A stretch of 64,000 nucleotides of DNA, taken from Bombus terrestris (Eukaryota; Arthropoda; Insecta; Hymenoptera; Apidae). How positions within the stretch are numbered: the first letter of the stretch is position 1; every line of letters begins with the position of its first letter. Under the pieces are notes generated by a model. The model worked only from the letters and a program-made list of their open reading frames with translations, was not told the DNA's origin and made no database searches. Both the position numbers and the translations under genes were made by a program. The stretch spans positions 3,968,001-4,032,000 of the forward strand of contig NW_025963552.1 of the NCBI RefSeq assembly GCF_910591885.1, in the 5' to 3' direction. Below are positions 49,257 through 61,458 of the stretch, in pieces.

Positions 49257-51782
49257 ATGCATATTGCAAGGTATATGTATACCTTGCAAATTGTGATCGA
49301 TGCTCGCTCGCTCCGCTCGCTCGAAAAAATTTAGTCCAACCTCACATACGATCCGACACGTTCGCAAATTCGAAATAAGTTGCCCTCATATCGAATGACT
49401 AACGCAAGAGGGATTGGTTTTAGGTTAGGCTATAGTTTTCGAGCGAGCGCAGCGAGCGAGAGACGCGTAAAGGTGTGTCACAATCCGACGGTTTGGCACA
49501 TACGGACATTGAAACATTCGCACCAGCCCGAGGAGCCGGAAGTCATTATCCTATTGCCTACTGACAAATGTTTACAGTTTGTGAATAGTTTCACATAAAT
49601 AGTACTATTTCCACATACTACAGTGCAATGTGATGTCCGAAGTGGCTGACAAAATTAGGTAATAACACGAAATATATGCAAGGCAACATTAGGTATATGT
49701 ATAGCTTGGAAATTGTGATCGTTTCTCGCTCGCTCCGCTCGCTCGTAAAAATCTACTCCCACCTCACAACCGATCCGACACGTTCGCAAATTCGAAATAA
49801 GTCGCCTTCATATCGAATGACTAACGCAAGAGGGATTGGTTTTAGGTTAGGCTATAGTTTTCGAGCGAGCGCAGCTATCGAGAGACGCGTAAAGGTGTGT
49901 CACAATCCAACGGTTTGGCACATACTGACATTGAAACATTCGCACCAGCCCGAGGAGCCGGAAGTATTTATCCTATTGCCTGCTGACAAATGTTTACAGT
50001 TTGTGAATAGTTTCACATAAATAGTACTATATCCACATACTACAGTGCAATGTGATGTCCGAAGTGGCTGACAAAATTGGGTACTAACACGATATATATG
50101 CATATTGCAAGGTATATGTATACCTTGCAAATTGTGATCATTGCTCGCTCGCTCCGCTCGCTCGTAAAAATTTAGTCCAACCTCACATCCGATCCGACAC
50201 GTTCGCAAATTCGAAATAAGTTGCCCTCATATCGAATGACTAACGCAAGAGGGATTGGTTTTAGGTTAGGCTATAGTTTTCGAGCGAGCGCAATGAGCGA
50301 GAGACGCGTAAAGGTGTGTCACAATCCAACGGTTTGGCACATACTGACATTGAAACATTCGCACCAGCCCGAGGAGCCGGAAGTCATTATCCTATTGCCT
50401 ACTGACAAATGTTTACAGTTTGTGAATAGTTTCACATAAATAGTACTATTTCCACATACTACAGTGCAATGTGATGTCCGAAGTGGCTGACAAAATTAGG
50501 TAATAACACGAAATATATGCAAGGCAACATTAGGTATATGTATAGCTTGGAAATTGTGATCGTTTCTCGCTCGCTCCGCTCGCTCGTAAAAATCTACTCC
50601 CACCTCACAACCGATCCGACACGTTCGCAAATTCGAAATAAGTCGCCTTCATATCGAATGACTAACGCAAGAGGGATTGGTTTTAGGTTAGGCTATAGTT
50701 CTCGAGCGAGCGCAGCGAGCGAGAGACGCGTAAAGGTGTGTCACAATCCAACGGTTTGGCACATACGGACATTGAAACATTCGCACCAGCCCGAGTAGCC
50801 GGAAGTCTTTATCCTATTGCCTACTGACAAATGTTTACAGTTTATGAATAGTATCACATAAATAGTACTATTTCCACATACTACAGTGCAATGTGATGTC
50901 CGAAGTGGCTGACAAAATTAGGTAATAACACGAAATATATGCAAGGCAACATTAGGTATATGTATAGCTTGGAAATTGTGATCGTTTCTCGCTCGCTCCG
51001 CTCGCTCGTAAAAATCTACTCCCACCTCACAACCGATACGACACGTTCGCAAATTCGAAATAAGTCGCCTTCATATCGAATGACTAACGCAAGAGGGATT
51101 GGTTTTAGGTTAGGCTATAGTTTTCGAGCGAGCGCAGCGAGCGAGAGACGCGTAAAGGTGTGTCACAATCCAACGGTTTGGCACATACGGACATTGAAAC
51201 ATTCGCACCAGCCCGAGTAGCCGGAAGTCTTTATCCTATTGCCTACTGACAAATGTTTACAGTTTATGAATAGTATCACATAAATAGTACTATTTCCACA
51301 TACTACAGTGCAATGTGATGTCCGAAGTGGCTGACAAAATTAGGTAATAACACGAAATATATGCAAGGCAACATTAGGTATATGTATAGCTTGGAAATTG
51401 TGATCGTTTCTCGCTCGCTCCGCTCGCTCGTAAAAATCTACTCCCACCTCACAACCGATTCGACAAGTTCGCAAATTCAAAATAAGGCGCCTTCATATCG
51501 AATGACTGACGCAAGAGGGATTGGTTTTAGGTTAGGCTATAGTTTTCGAGCGAGCGCAGCGAGCGAGAGACGCGTAAAGGTGTGTCACAATCCAACGGTT
51601 TGGCACATACTGACATTGAAACATTCGCACCAGCCCGAGGAGCCGGAAGTCTTTATCAAATTGTCTACTGACAAGTGTTTACAATTTGTGAATAGTTCCA
51701 CATAAATAGTACTATTTCCACATACTACAGTGCAATGTGATGTCCGAAGTGGCTGACAAAATTAGGTACTAACACGATATAT
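49257..51782 (+). repeat. Segment D-A#-D'-A-B-C (2526 bp)
   Basis: Monomers start at 49257, 49676, 50098, 50517, 50939 and 51361. The D has GCTCGAAAAAATTTAG, a marker found again at 58095. A# with GCAGCTATCGAG and ATTGCCTGCTGAC followed by D' repeats the pair at 47572-48412, 2104 bp apart. The A at 50517 has AGTTCTCGAGCG. Confidence 0.88.
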
Positions 51783-53467
51783 ATGCATATTGCAAGGTAT
51801 ATGTATACCTTGCAAATTGTGATCGATGCTCGCTCGCTCCGCTCGCTCGTAAAAATTTAGTCCAACCTCACATACGATCCGACACGTTCGCAAATTCGAA
51901 ATAAGTTGCCCTCATATCGAATGACTAACGCAAGAGGGATTGGTTTTAGGTTAGGCAATAGTTTTCGAGCGAGCGCAGCGAGCGAGAGACGCGTAAAGGT
52001 GTGTCACAATCCGACGGTTTGGCACATACGGACATTGAAACATTCGCACCAGCCCGAGGAGCCGGAAGTCATTATCCTATTGCCTACTGACAAATGTTTA
52101 CAGTTTGTGAATTGTTTCACATAAATAGTACTATTTCCACATACTACAGTGCAATGTGATGTCCGAAGTGGCTGACAAAATTAGGTAATAACACGAAACA
52201 TATGCAAGGCAACATTAGGTATATGTATAGCTTGGAAATTGTGATCGTTTCTCGCTCGCTCCGCTCGCTCGTAAAAATCTACTCCCACCTCACAACCGAT
52301 CCGACACGTTCGCAAATTCGAAATAAGTCGCCTTCATATCGAATGACTAACGCAAGAGGGATTGGTTTTAGGTTAGGCTATAGTTTTCGAGCGAGCGCAG
52401 CGAGCGAGAGACGCGTAAAGGTGTGTCACAATCCAACGGTTTGGCACATACGGACATTGAAACATTCGCACCAGCCCGAGTAGCCGGAAGTCTTTATCCT
52501 ATTGCCTACTGACAAATGTTTACAGTTTATGAATAGTATCACATAAATAGTACTATTTCCACATACTACAGTGCAATGTGATGTCCGAAGTGGCTGACAA
52601 AATTAGGTAATAACACGAAATATATGCAAGGCAACATTAGGTATATGTATAGCTTGGAAATTGTGATCGTTTCTCGCTCGCTCCGCTCGCTCGTAAAAAT
52701 CTACTCCCACCTCACAACCGATCCGACACGTTCGCAAATTCGAAATAAGTCGCCTTCATATCGAATGACTAACGCAAGAGGGATTGGTTTTAGGTTAGGC
52801 TATAGTTTTCGAGCGAGCGCAGCGAGCGAGAGACGCGTAAAGGTGTGTCACAATCCAACGGTTTGGCACATACGGACATTGAAACATTCGCACCAGCCCG
52901 AGTAGCCGGAAGTCTTTATCCTATTGCCTACTGACAAATGTTTACAGTTTATGAATAGTATCACATAAATAGTACTATTTCCACATACTACAGTGCAATG
53001 TGATGTCCGAAGTGGCTGACAAAATTAGGTAATAACACGAAATATATGCAAGGCAACATTAGGTATATGTATAGCTTGGAAATTGTGATCGTTTCTCGCT
53101 CGCTCCGCTCGCTCGTAAAAATCTACTCCCACCTCACAACCGATTCGACAAGTTCGCAAATTCAAAATAAGGCGCCTTCATATCGAATGACTGACGCAAG
53201 AGGGATTGGTTTTAGGTTAGGCTATAGTTTTCGAGCGAGCGCAGCGAGCGAGAGACGCGTAAAGGTGTGTCACAATCCAACGGTTTGGCACATACTGACA
53301 TTGAAACATTCGCACCAGCCCGAGGAGCCGGAAGTCTTTATCAAATTGTCTACTGACAAGTGTTTACAATTTGTGAATAGTTCCACATAAATAGTACTAT
53401 TTCCACATACTACAGTGCAATGTGATGTCCGAAGTGGCTGACAAAATTAGGTACTAACACGATATAT
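51783..53467 (+). repeat. Tetramer D-A-A-C (1685 bp)
   Basis: Monomers start at 51783, 52202, 52624 and 53046. Both middle members are A by the diagnostic CCGATCCGACACG, so B has been replaced by A without length change. The D shares TTAGGCAATAG with the D at 21453, about 30 kb away. This is the last regular tetramer before the diverged right end. Confidence 0.9.
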
Positions 53468-53886
53468 ATGCATATTGCAAGGTATATGTATACCTTGCAA
53501 ATTGTGATCGATGCTCGCTCGCTCCGCTCGCTCGTAAAAATTTAGTCCAACCTCACATACGATCCGACACGTTCGCAAATTCGAAATAAGTTGCCCTCAT
53601 ATCGAATGACTAGCGCAAGAGGGATTGGTTTTAGGTTAGGCTATAGTTTTCGAGCGAGGGCAGCGAGCGAGAGACGCGTAAAGGTGAGTCACAATCCAAC
53701 GGTTTGGCACATACGGACATTGAATCATTCGCACCAGCCCGTGGAGCCGGAAGTCTTTATCCTATTGCCTACTGACAAATGTTTACAGTTTATGAATAGT
53801 ATCACATAAATAGTACTACTTCCACATACTAAAGTGCAATGTGATGTCCGTAGTGGCTGACAAAATTAGGTACTAACACGATATAT
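53468..53886 (+). repeat. Diverged D monomer at boundary of the two array parts (419 bp)
   Basis: The head and first 120 bp are ordinary D. From about 53612 the monomer carries a set of changes not seen to the left: ACTAGCGCAAG, CGAGGGCAGCG, GGTGAGTCAC, GAATCATTCG, CCCGTGGAGCC, AGTACTACTTCC, ACTAAAGTGC and CCGTAGTGG. The same set recurs in the monomer at 58514, 5049 bp on. The change of type inside a single monomer marks the edge of the older-looking part. Confidence 0.87.
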
Positions 53887-56409
53887 ATGCATATTGCAAG
53901 GTATATGTATACCTTGCAAATTGTGATCGTTGCTCGCTCGCTCCAGTCGCTCGTAAAAATTTAGTCCAACCTCACATACGATCCGACACGTTCGCAAATT
54001 CGAAATAAGTCGCCTTCATATCGAATGACTAACGCAAGAGGGATTGGTTTTAGGTTAGGCTATAGTTTTCGAGCGAGCGCAGCGAGCGAGAGACGCGTAA
54101 AGGTGTGTCACAATCCAACGGTTTGGCACATACGGACATTGAAACATTCGCACCAGCCCGAGGAGCCGGAAGTCTTTATCCCATTGCCTACTGACAAATG
54201 TTTACAGTTTATGAATAGTATCACATAAATAGTACTATTTCCACATACTAAAGTGCAATGTGATGTCCGAAGTGGCTGACAAAATTAGGTACTAACACGA
54301 TATATATGCATATTGCAAGGTATATGTATACCTTGCAAATTGTGATCGTTTCTCGCTCGCTCCGCTCGCTCGTCAAAATCTACTCCCACCTCACAACCGA
54401 TCCGACACGTTCGCAAATTCAAAATAAGTCGCCTTCATATCGAATGACTGACGCAAGAAGCATTGGTTTTAGGTTAGGCTATAGTTTTCGAGCGAGCGCA
54501 GCGAGCGAGTGACGCGTAAAGGTGTGTCACAATCCGACGGTTTGGCACATACGGACATTGAAACATTCGCACCAGCCCGAGGAGCCGGAAGTCTTTATCC
54601 TATTGCCAACTGACAAATGTTTACAGTTTATGAATAGTATCACATAAATAGTACTATTTCCACATACTACAGTGCAATGTGATGTCCGAAATGGCTGACA
54701 AAATTAGGTAATAACACGAAATGTATGCAAGGCAATATAAGGTATATGTATAGCTTGGAAATTGTGATCGTTGATCGCTCGCTCCGCTCGCTCGTAAAAA
54801 TTTAGTCCAACCTCACATACGATCCGACACGTTCGCAAATTCGAAATAAGTCGCCTTCATATCTAATGACTAACGCAAGAGGGATTGGTTTTAGGTTAGG
54901 CTATAGTTTTCGAGCGAGCGCAGCGAGCGAGAGACGCGTAAAGGTGTGTCACAATCCAACGGTTTGGCACATACGGACATTGAAACATTCGCACCAGCCC
55001 GAGGAGCCGGAAGTCTTTATCCCATTGCCTACTGACAAATGTTTACAGTTTATGAATAGTATCACATAAATAGTACTATTTCCACATACTAAAGTGCAAT
55101 GTGATGTCCGAAGTGGCTGACAAAATTAGGTACTAACACGATATATATGCATATTGCAAGGTATATGTATACCTTGCAAATTGTGATCGTTTCTCGCTCG
55201 CTCCGCTCGCTCGTCAAAATCTACTCCCACCTCACAACCGATCCGACACGTTCGCAAATTCAAAATAAGTCGCCTTCATATCGAATGTCTGACGCAAGAA
55301 GCATTGGTTTTAGGTTAGGCTATAGTTTTCGAGCGAGCGCAGCGAGCGAGAGACGCGTAAAGGTGTGTCACAATCCGACGGTTTGGCATATACGGACATT
55401 GAAACATTCGCACCAGCCCGAGGAGCCGGAAGTCTTTATCCTATTGCCTACTGACAAATGTTTACAGTTTATGAATAGTATCACATAAATAGTACTATTT
55501 CCAAATACTACAGTGCAATGTGATGTCCGAAATGGCTGACAAAATTAGGTAATAACACGAAATGTATGCAAGGCAATATAAGGTATATGTATAGCTTGGA
55601 AATTGTGATCGTTGATCGCTCGCTCCGCTCGCTCGTAAAAATTTAGTCCAACCTCACATACGATCCGACACGTTCGCAAATTCGAAATAAGTCGCCTTCA
55701 TATCTAATGACTAACGCAAGAGGGATTGGTTTTAGGTTAGGCTATAGTTTTCGAGCGAGCGCAGCGAGCGAGAGACGCGTAAACATGTGTCACAATCCAA
55801 CGGTTTGGCACATACGGACATTGAAACATTCGCACCAGCCCGAGTAGCCGGAAGTCTTTATCCTATTGCCTACTGACAAATGTTTACAGTTTATGAATAG
55901 TATCACATAAATAGTACTATTTCCACATACTACAGTGCAATGTGATGTCCGAAATGGCTGACAAAATTAGGTAATAACACGAAATGTATGCAAGGCAATA
56001 TAAGCTATATGTATAGCTTGGAAATTGTGATCGTTGATCGCTCGCTCCGCTCGCTCGTAAAAATTTAGTCCAACCTCACATCCGATCCGACACGTTCGCA
56101 AATTCGAAATATGTCGCCACCATATCGAATAATGAACGCAAGATGGATTGGTTTTAGGTTAGGCTATAGTTTTCGAGCGAGCGCAGCGAGCGAGAGACGC
56201 GTAAAGGTGTGTTACAATCCAACGGTTTGGCACATACTGACATTGAAACATTCGCACCAGCCAGAGGAGCCGGAAGTCTTTATCATATTGTCTACTGACA
56301 AGTGTTTACAATTTGTGAATAGTTCCACATAAATAGTACTATTTCCACATACTACAGCGCAATGTGATGTCCGAAGTGGCTGACAAAATTAGGTACTAAC
56401 ACGATATAT
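53887..56409 (+). repeat. Right-end hexamer D-E-F-E-F-F', copy 1 (2523 bp)
   Basis: Monomers start at 53887, 54306, 54725, 55147, 55566 and 55988 with lengths 419, 419, 422, 419, 422, 422. E has a D head joined to GTCAAAATCTACTCCC and GCAAGAAGCATTGG. F has GAAATGTATGC, GGCAATATAAGG, GTTGATCGCTCG and ATCTAATGAC. The second F has GTAAACATGTGTC. F' has ATAAGCTATATG, CGCCACCATATCG and CGAATAATGAACGC. The tail of F' here is C-type (GTGTTACAATCC, ATTGTCTACTGACAAG), unlike the other two copies. Confidence 0.9.
56002..56019. repeat. 18-bp palindrome in the F' head
   Basis: AAGCTATA, TG, TATAGCTT: perfect 8-bp arms at the same place as the D palindrome. The neighbouring F monomers have AAGGTATA opposite TATAGCTT, with one mismatch. 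Compared with D, F' has a G-C pair replaced by C-G. The other F' copies (61037, 63560) are the same. Confidence 0.85.
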
Positions 56410-58513
56410 ATGCATATTGCAAGGTATATGTATACCTTGCAAATTGTGATCGTTGCTCGCTCGCTCCGCTCGCTCGTAAAAATCTACTCCCACCTCACAA
56501 CCGATCCGACACGTTCGCAAATTCGAAATAAGTCGCCTTCATATCGAATGACTAACGCAAGAGGGATTGGTTTTAGGTTAGGCTATAGTTTTCGAGCGAG
56601 CGCAGCGAGCGAGAGACGCGTAAAGGTGTGTCACAATCCAACGGTTTGGCACATACGGACATTGAAACATTCGCACCAGCCCGAGTAGTCGGAAGTCTTT
56701 ATCCTATTGCCTACTGACAAATGTTTACAGTTTATGAATAGTATCACATAAATAGTACTATTTCCACATACTACAGTGCAATGTGATGTCCGAAGTGGCT
56801 GACAAAATTAGGTAATAACACGAAATATATGCAAGGCAACATTAGGTATATGTATAGCTTGGAAATTGTGATCGTTTCTCGCTCGCTCCGCTCAGTCGTA
56901 AAAATCTACTCCCACCTCACAACCGATACGACACGTTCGCAAATTCGAAATAAGTCGCCTTCATATCGAATGACTAACGCAAGAGGGATTGGTTTTAGGT
57001 TAGGCTATAGTTTTCGAGCGAGCGCAGCGAGCGAGAGACGCGTAAAGGTGTGTCACAATCCAACGGTTTGGCACATACGGACATTGAAACATTCGCACCA
57101 GCCCGAGTAGCCGGAAGTCTTTATCCTATTGCCTACTGACAAATGTTTACAGTTTATGAATAGTATCACATAAATAGAACTATTTCCACATACTACAGTG
57201 CAATGTGATGTCCGAAGTGGCTGACAAAATTAGGTAATAACACGAAATATATGCAAGGCAACATTAGGTATATGTATAGCTTGGAAATTGTGATCGTTTC
57301 TCGCTCGCTCCGCTCGCTCGTAAAAATCTACTCCCACCTCACAACCGATTCGACAAGTTCGCAAATTCAAAATAAGGCGCCTTCATATCGAATGACTGAC
57401 GCAAGAGGGATTGGTTTTAGGTTAGGCTATAGTTTTCGAGCGAGCGCAGCGAGCGAGAGACGCGTAAAGGTGTGTCACAATCCGACGGTTTGGCACATAC
57501 GGACATTGAAACAATCGCACCAGCCCGAGGAGCCGGAAGTCATTATCCTATTGCCTACTGACAAATGTTTACAGTTTGTGAATAGTTTCACATAAATAGT
57601 ACTATTTCCACATACTACAGTGCAATGTGATGTCCGAAGTGGCTGACAAAATTAGGTAATAACACGAAATATATGCAAGGCAACATTAGGTATATGTATA
57701 GCTTGGAAATTGTGATCGTTTCTCGCTCGCTCCGCTCGCTCGTAAAAATCTACTCCCACCTCACAACCGATTCGACAAGTTCGCAAATTCAAAATAAGGC
57801 GCCTTCATATCGAATGACTGACGCAAGAGGGATTGGTTTTAGGTTAGGCTATAGTTTTCGAGCGAGCGCAGCGAGCGAGAGACGCGTAAAGGTGTGTTAC
57901 AATCCAACGGTTTGGCACATACTGACATTGAAACATTCGCACCAGCCCGAGGAGCCGGAAGTCATTATCATATTGTCTACTGACAAGTGTTTACAATTTG
58001 TGAATAGTTCCACATAAATAGTACTATTTCCACATACTACAGCGCAATGTGATGTCCGAAGTGGCTGACAAAATTAGGTACTAACACGATATATATGCAT
58101 ATTGCAAGGTATATGTATACCTTGCAAATTGTGATCGATGCTCGCTCGCTCCGCTCGCTCGAAAAAATCTACTCCCACCTCACAACCGATTCGACAAGTT
58201 CGCAAATTCAAAATAAGGCGCCTTCATATCGAATGACTGACGCAAGAGGGATTGGTTTTAGGTTAGGCTATAGTTTTCGAGCGAGCGCAGCGAGCGAGAG
58301 ACGCGTAAAGGTGTGTCACAATCCAACGGTTTGGCACATACGGACATTGAAACATTCGCACCAGCCCGAGGAGCCGGAAGTCTTTATCCTATTGCCTACT
58401 GACAAATGTTTACAGTTTATGAATAGTATCACATAAATAGTACTATTTCCACATACTACAGTGCAATGTGATGTCCGAAGTGGCTGACAAAATTAGGTAA
58501 TAACACGAAATAT
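56410..58513 (+). repeat. Patch of main-array-like monomers (D/A)-B-C-C-(D/C) (2104 bp)
   Basis: Monomers start at 56410, 56829, 57251, 57673 and 58095. The middle three are typical B, C and C. The first joins a D head (419-bp form, GATCGTTGCTCG) to an A body. The last joins a D head to a C body (GCTCGAAAAAATCTACTCCC). The C at 57673 shares GTGTTACAATCC, CATTATCATATTG and ACAGCGCAATG with the C at 48835. The patch interrupts the hexamer part and probably came from the main array by exchange or conversion. Confidence 0.87.
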
Positions 58514-58935
58514 ATGCAAGGCAATAGAAGGTATATGTATACCGTGCAAATTGTGATCGTTGCTCGCTCGCTCCGCTCGCTCGTAAAAATTTAGTCCAAC
58601 CTCACATCCGATCCGACACGTTCGCAAATTCCAAATAAGTCGCCTTCATATCGAATGACTAGCGCAAGAGGGATTGGTTTTAGGTTAGGCTATAGTTTTC
58701 GAGCGAGGGCAGCGAGCGAGAGACGCGTAAAGGTGAGTCACAATCCAACGGTTTGGCACATACGGACATTGAATCATTCGCACCAGCCCGTGGAGCCGGA
58801 AGTCTTTATCCTATTGCCTACTGACAAATGTTTACAGTTTATGAATAGTATCACATAAATAGTACTACTTCCACATACTAAAGTGCAATGTGATGTCCGT
58901 AGTGGCTGACAAAATTAGGTACTAACACGATATAT
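58514..58935 (+). repeat. Hybrid monomer, second copy of the boundary monomer (422 bp)
   Basis: The head is F-like but distinct (GGCAATAGAAGG, GTATACCGTGC). The body has AAATTTAGTCC, CATCCGATCC and TTCCAAATAAG. From ACTAGCGCAAG onward it repeats the marker set of the monomer at 53468. It starts the second copy of the 5049-bp duplicated block. Confidence 0.87.
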
Positions 58936-61458
58936 ATGCATATTGCAAGGTATATGTATACCTTGCAAATTGTGATCGTTGCTCGCTCGCTCCAGTCGCT
59001 CGTAAAAATTTAGTCCAACCTCACATACGATCCGACACGTTCGCAAATTCGAAATAAGTCGCCTTCATATCGAATGACTAACGCAAGAGGGATTGGTTTT
59101 AGGTTAGGCTATAGTTTTCGAGCGAGCGCAGCGAGCGAGAGACGCGTAAAGGTGTGTCACAATCCAACGGTTTGGCACATACGGACATTGAAACATTCGC
59201 ACCAGCCCGAGGAGCCGGAAGTCTTTATCCCATTGCCTACTGACAAATGTTTACAGTTTATGAATAGTATCACATAAATAGTACTATTTCCACATACTAA
59301 AGTGCAATGTGATGTCCGAAGTGGCTGACAAAATTAGGTACTAACACGATATATATGCATATTGCAAGGTATATGTATACCTTGCAAATTGTGATCGTTT
59401 CTCGCTCGCTCCGCTCGCTCGTCAAAATCTACTCCCACCTCACAACCGATCCGACACGTTCGCAAATTCAAAATAAGTCGCCTTCATATCGAATGACTGA
59501 CGCAAGAAGCATTGGTTTTAGGTTAGGCTATAGTTTTCGAGCGAGCGCAGCGAGCGAGTGACGCGTAAAGGTGTGTCACAATCCGACGGTTTGGCACATA
59601 CGGACATTGAAACATTCGCACCAGCCCGAGGAGCCGGAAGTCTTTATCCTATTGCCTACTGACAAATGTTTACAGTTTATGAATAGTATCACATAAATAG
59701 TACTATTTCCACATACTACAGTGCAATGTGATGTCCGAAATGGCTGACAAAATTAGGTAATAACACGAAATGTATGCAAGGCAATATAAGGTATATGTAT
59801 AGCTTGGAAATTGTGATCGTTGATCGCTCGCTCCGCTCGCTCGTAAAAATTTAGTCCAACCTCACATACGATCCGACACGTTCGCAAATTCGAAATAAGT
59901 CGCCTTCATATCTAATGACTAACGCAAGAGGGATTGGTTTTAGGTTAGGCTATAGTTTTCGAGCGAGCGCAGCGAGCGAGAGACGCGTAAAGGTGTGTCA
60001 CAATCCAACGGTTTGGCACATACGGACATTGAAACATTCGCACCAGCCCGAGGAGCCGGAAGTATTTATCCCATTGCCTACTGACAAATGTTTACAGTTT
60101 ATGAATAGTATCACATAAATAGTACTATTTCCACATACTAAAGTGCAATGTGATGTCCGAAGTGGCTGACAAAATTAGGTACTAACACGATATATATGCA
60201 TATTGCAAGGTATATGTATACCTTGCAAATTGTGATCGTTTCTCGCTCGCTCCGCTCGCTCGTCAAAATCTACTCCCACCTCACAACCGATCCGACACGT
60301 TCGCAAATTCAAAATAAGTCGCCTTCATATCGAATGTCTGACGCAAGAAGCATTGGTTTTAGGTTAGGCTATAGTTTTCGAGCGAGCGCAGCGAGCGAGA
60401 GACGCGTAAAGGTGTGTCACAATCCGACGGTTTGGCACATACGGACATTGAAACATTCGCACCAGCCCGAGGAGCCGGAAGTCTTTATCCTATTGCCTAC
60501 TGACAAATGTTTACAGTTTATGAATAGTATCACATAAATAGTACTATTTCCAAATACTACAGTGCAATCTGATGTCCGAAATGGCTGACAAAATTAGGTA
60601 ATAACACGAAATGTATGCAAGGCAATATAAGGTATATGTATAGCTTGGAAATTGTGATCGTTGATCGCTCGCTCCGCTCGCTCGTAAAAATTTAGTCCAA
60701 CCTCACATACGATCCGACACGTTCGCAAATTCGAAATAAGTTGCCTTCATATCTAATGACTAACGCAAGAGGGATTGGTTTTAGGTTAGGCTATAGTTTT
60801 CGAGCGAGCGCAGCGAGCGAGAGACGCGTAAACATGTGTCACAATCCAACGGTTTGGCACATACGGACATTGAAACATTCGCACCAGCCCGAGTAGCCGG
60901 AAGTCTTTATCCTATTGCCTACTGACAAATGTTTACAGTTTATGAATAGTATCACATAAATAGTACTATTTCCACATACTACAGTGCAATGTGATGTCCG
61001 AAATGGCTGACAAAATTAGGTAATAACACGAAATGTATGCAAGGCAATATAAGCTATATGTATAGCTTGGAAATTGTGATCGTTGATCGCTCGCTCCGCT
61101 CGCTCGTAAAAATTTAGTCCAACCTCACATCCGATCCGACACGTTCGCAAATTCGAAATATGTCGCCACCATATCGAATAATGAACGCAAGATGGATTGG
61201 TTTTAGGTTACGCTATAGTTTTCGAGCGAGCGCAGCGAGCGAGTGACGCGTAAAGGTGTGTCACAATCCAACAGTTTGGCACATACTGACATTGAAATAT
61301 TCGCACCAGCCCGAGGAGCCGGAAGTCTTCATCATATTGCCTACTGACAAATGTTTACAGTTTGTGAATAGTATCACATAAATAGTACTATTTCCACATA
61401 CTAAAGTGCAATGTGATGTCCGAAGTGGCTGACAAAATTAGGTACTAACACGATATAT
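58936..61458 (+). repeat. Right-end hexamer D-E-F-E-F-F', copy 2 (2523 bp)
   Basis: Monomers start at 58936, 59355, 59774, 60196, 60615 and 61037. It follows copy 1 at an offset of 5049 bp, including CTCGCTCCAGTCGCTCG in the first D. Differences from copy 1 are few single bases (for example GAAGTATTTATCC near 60060 and GCAATCTGATG near 60564) until the F' tail. There this copy has CCAACAGTTTGG and GAAATATTCGC. Confidence 0.9.
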
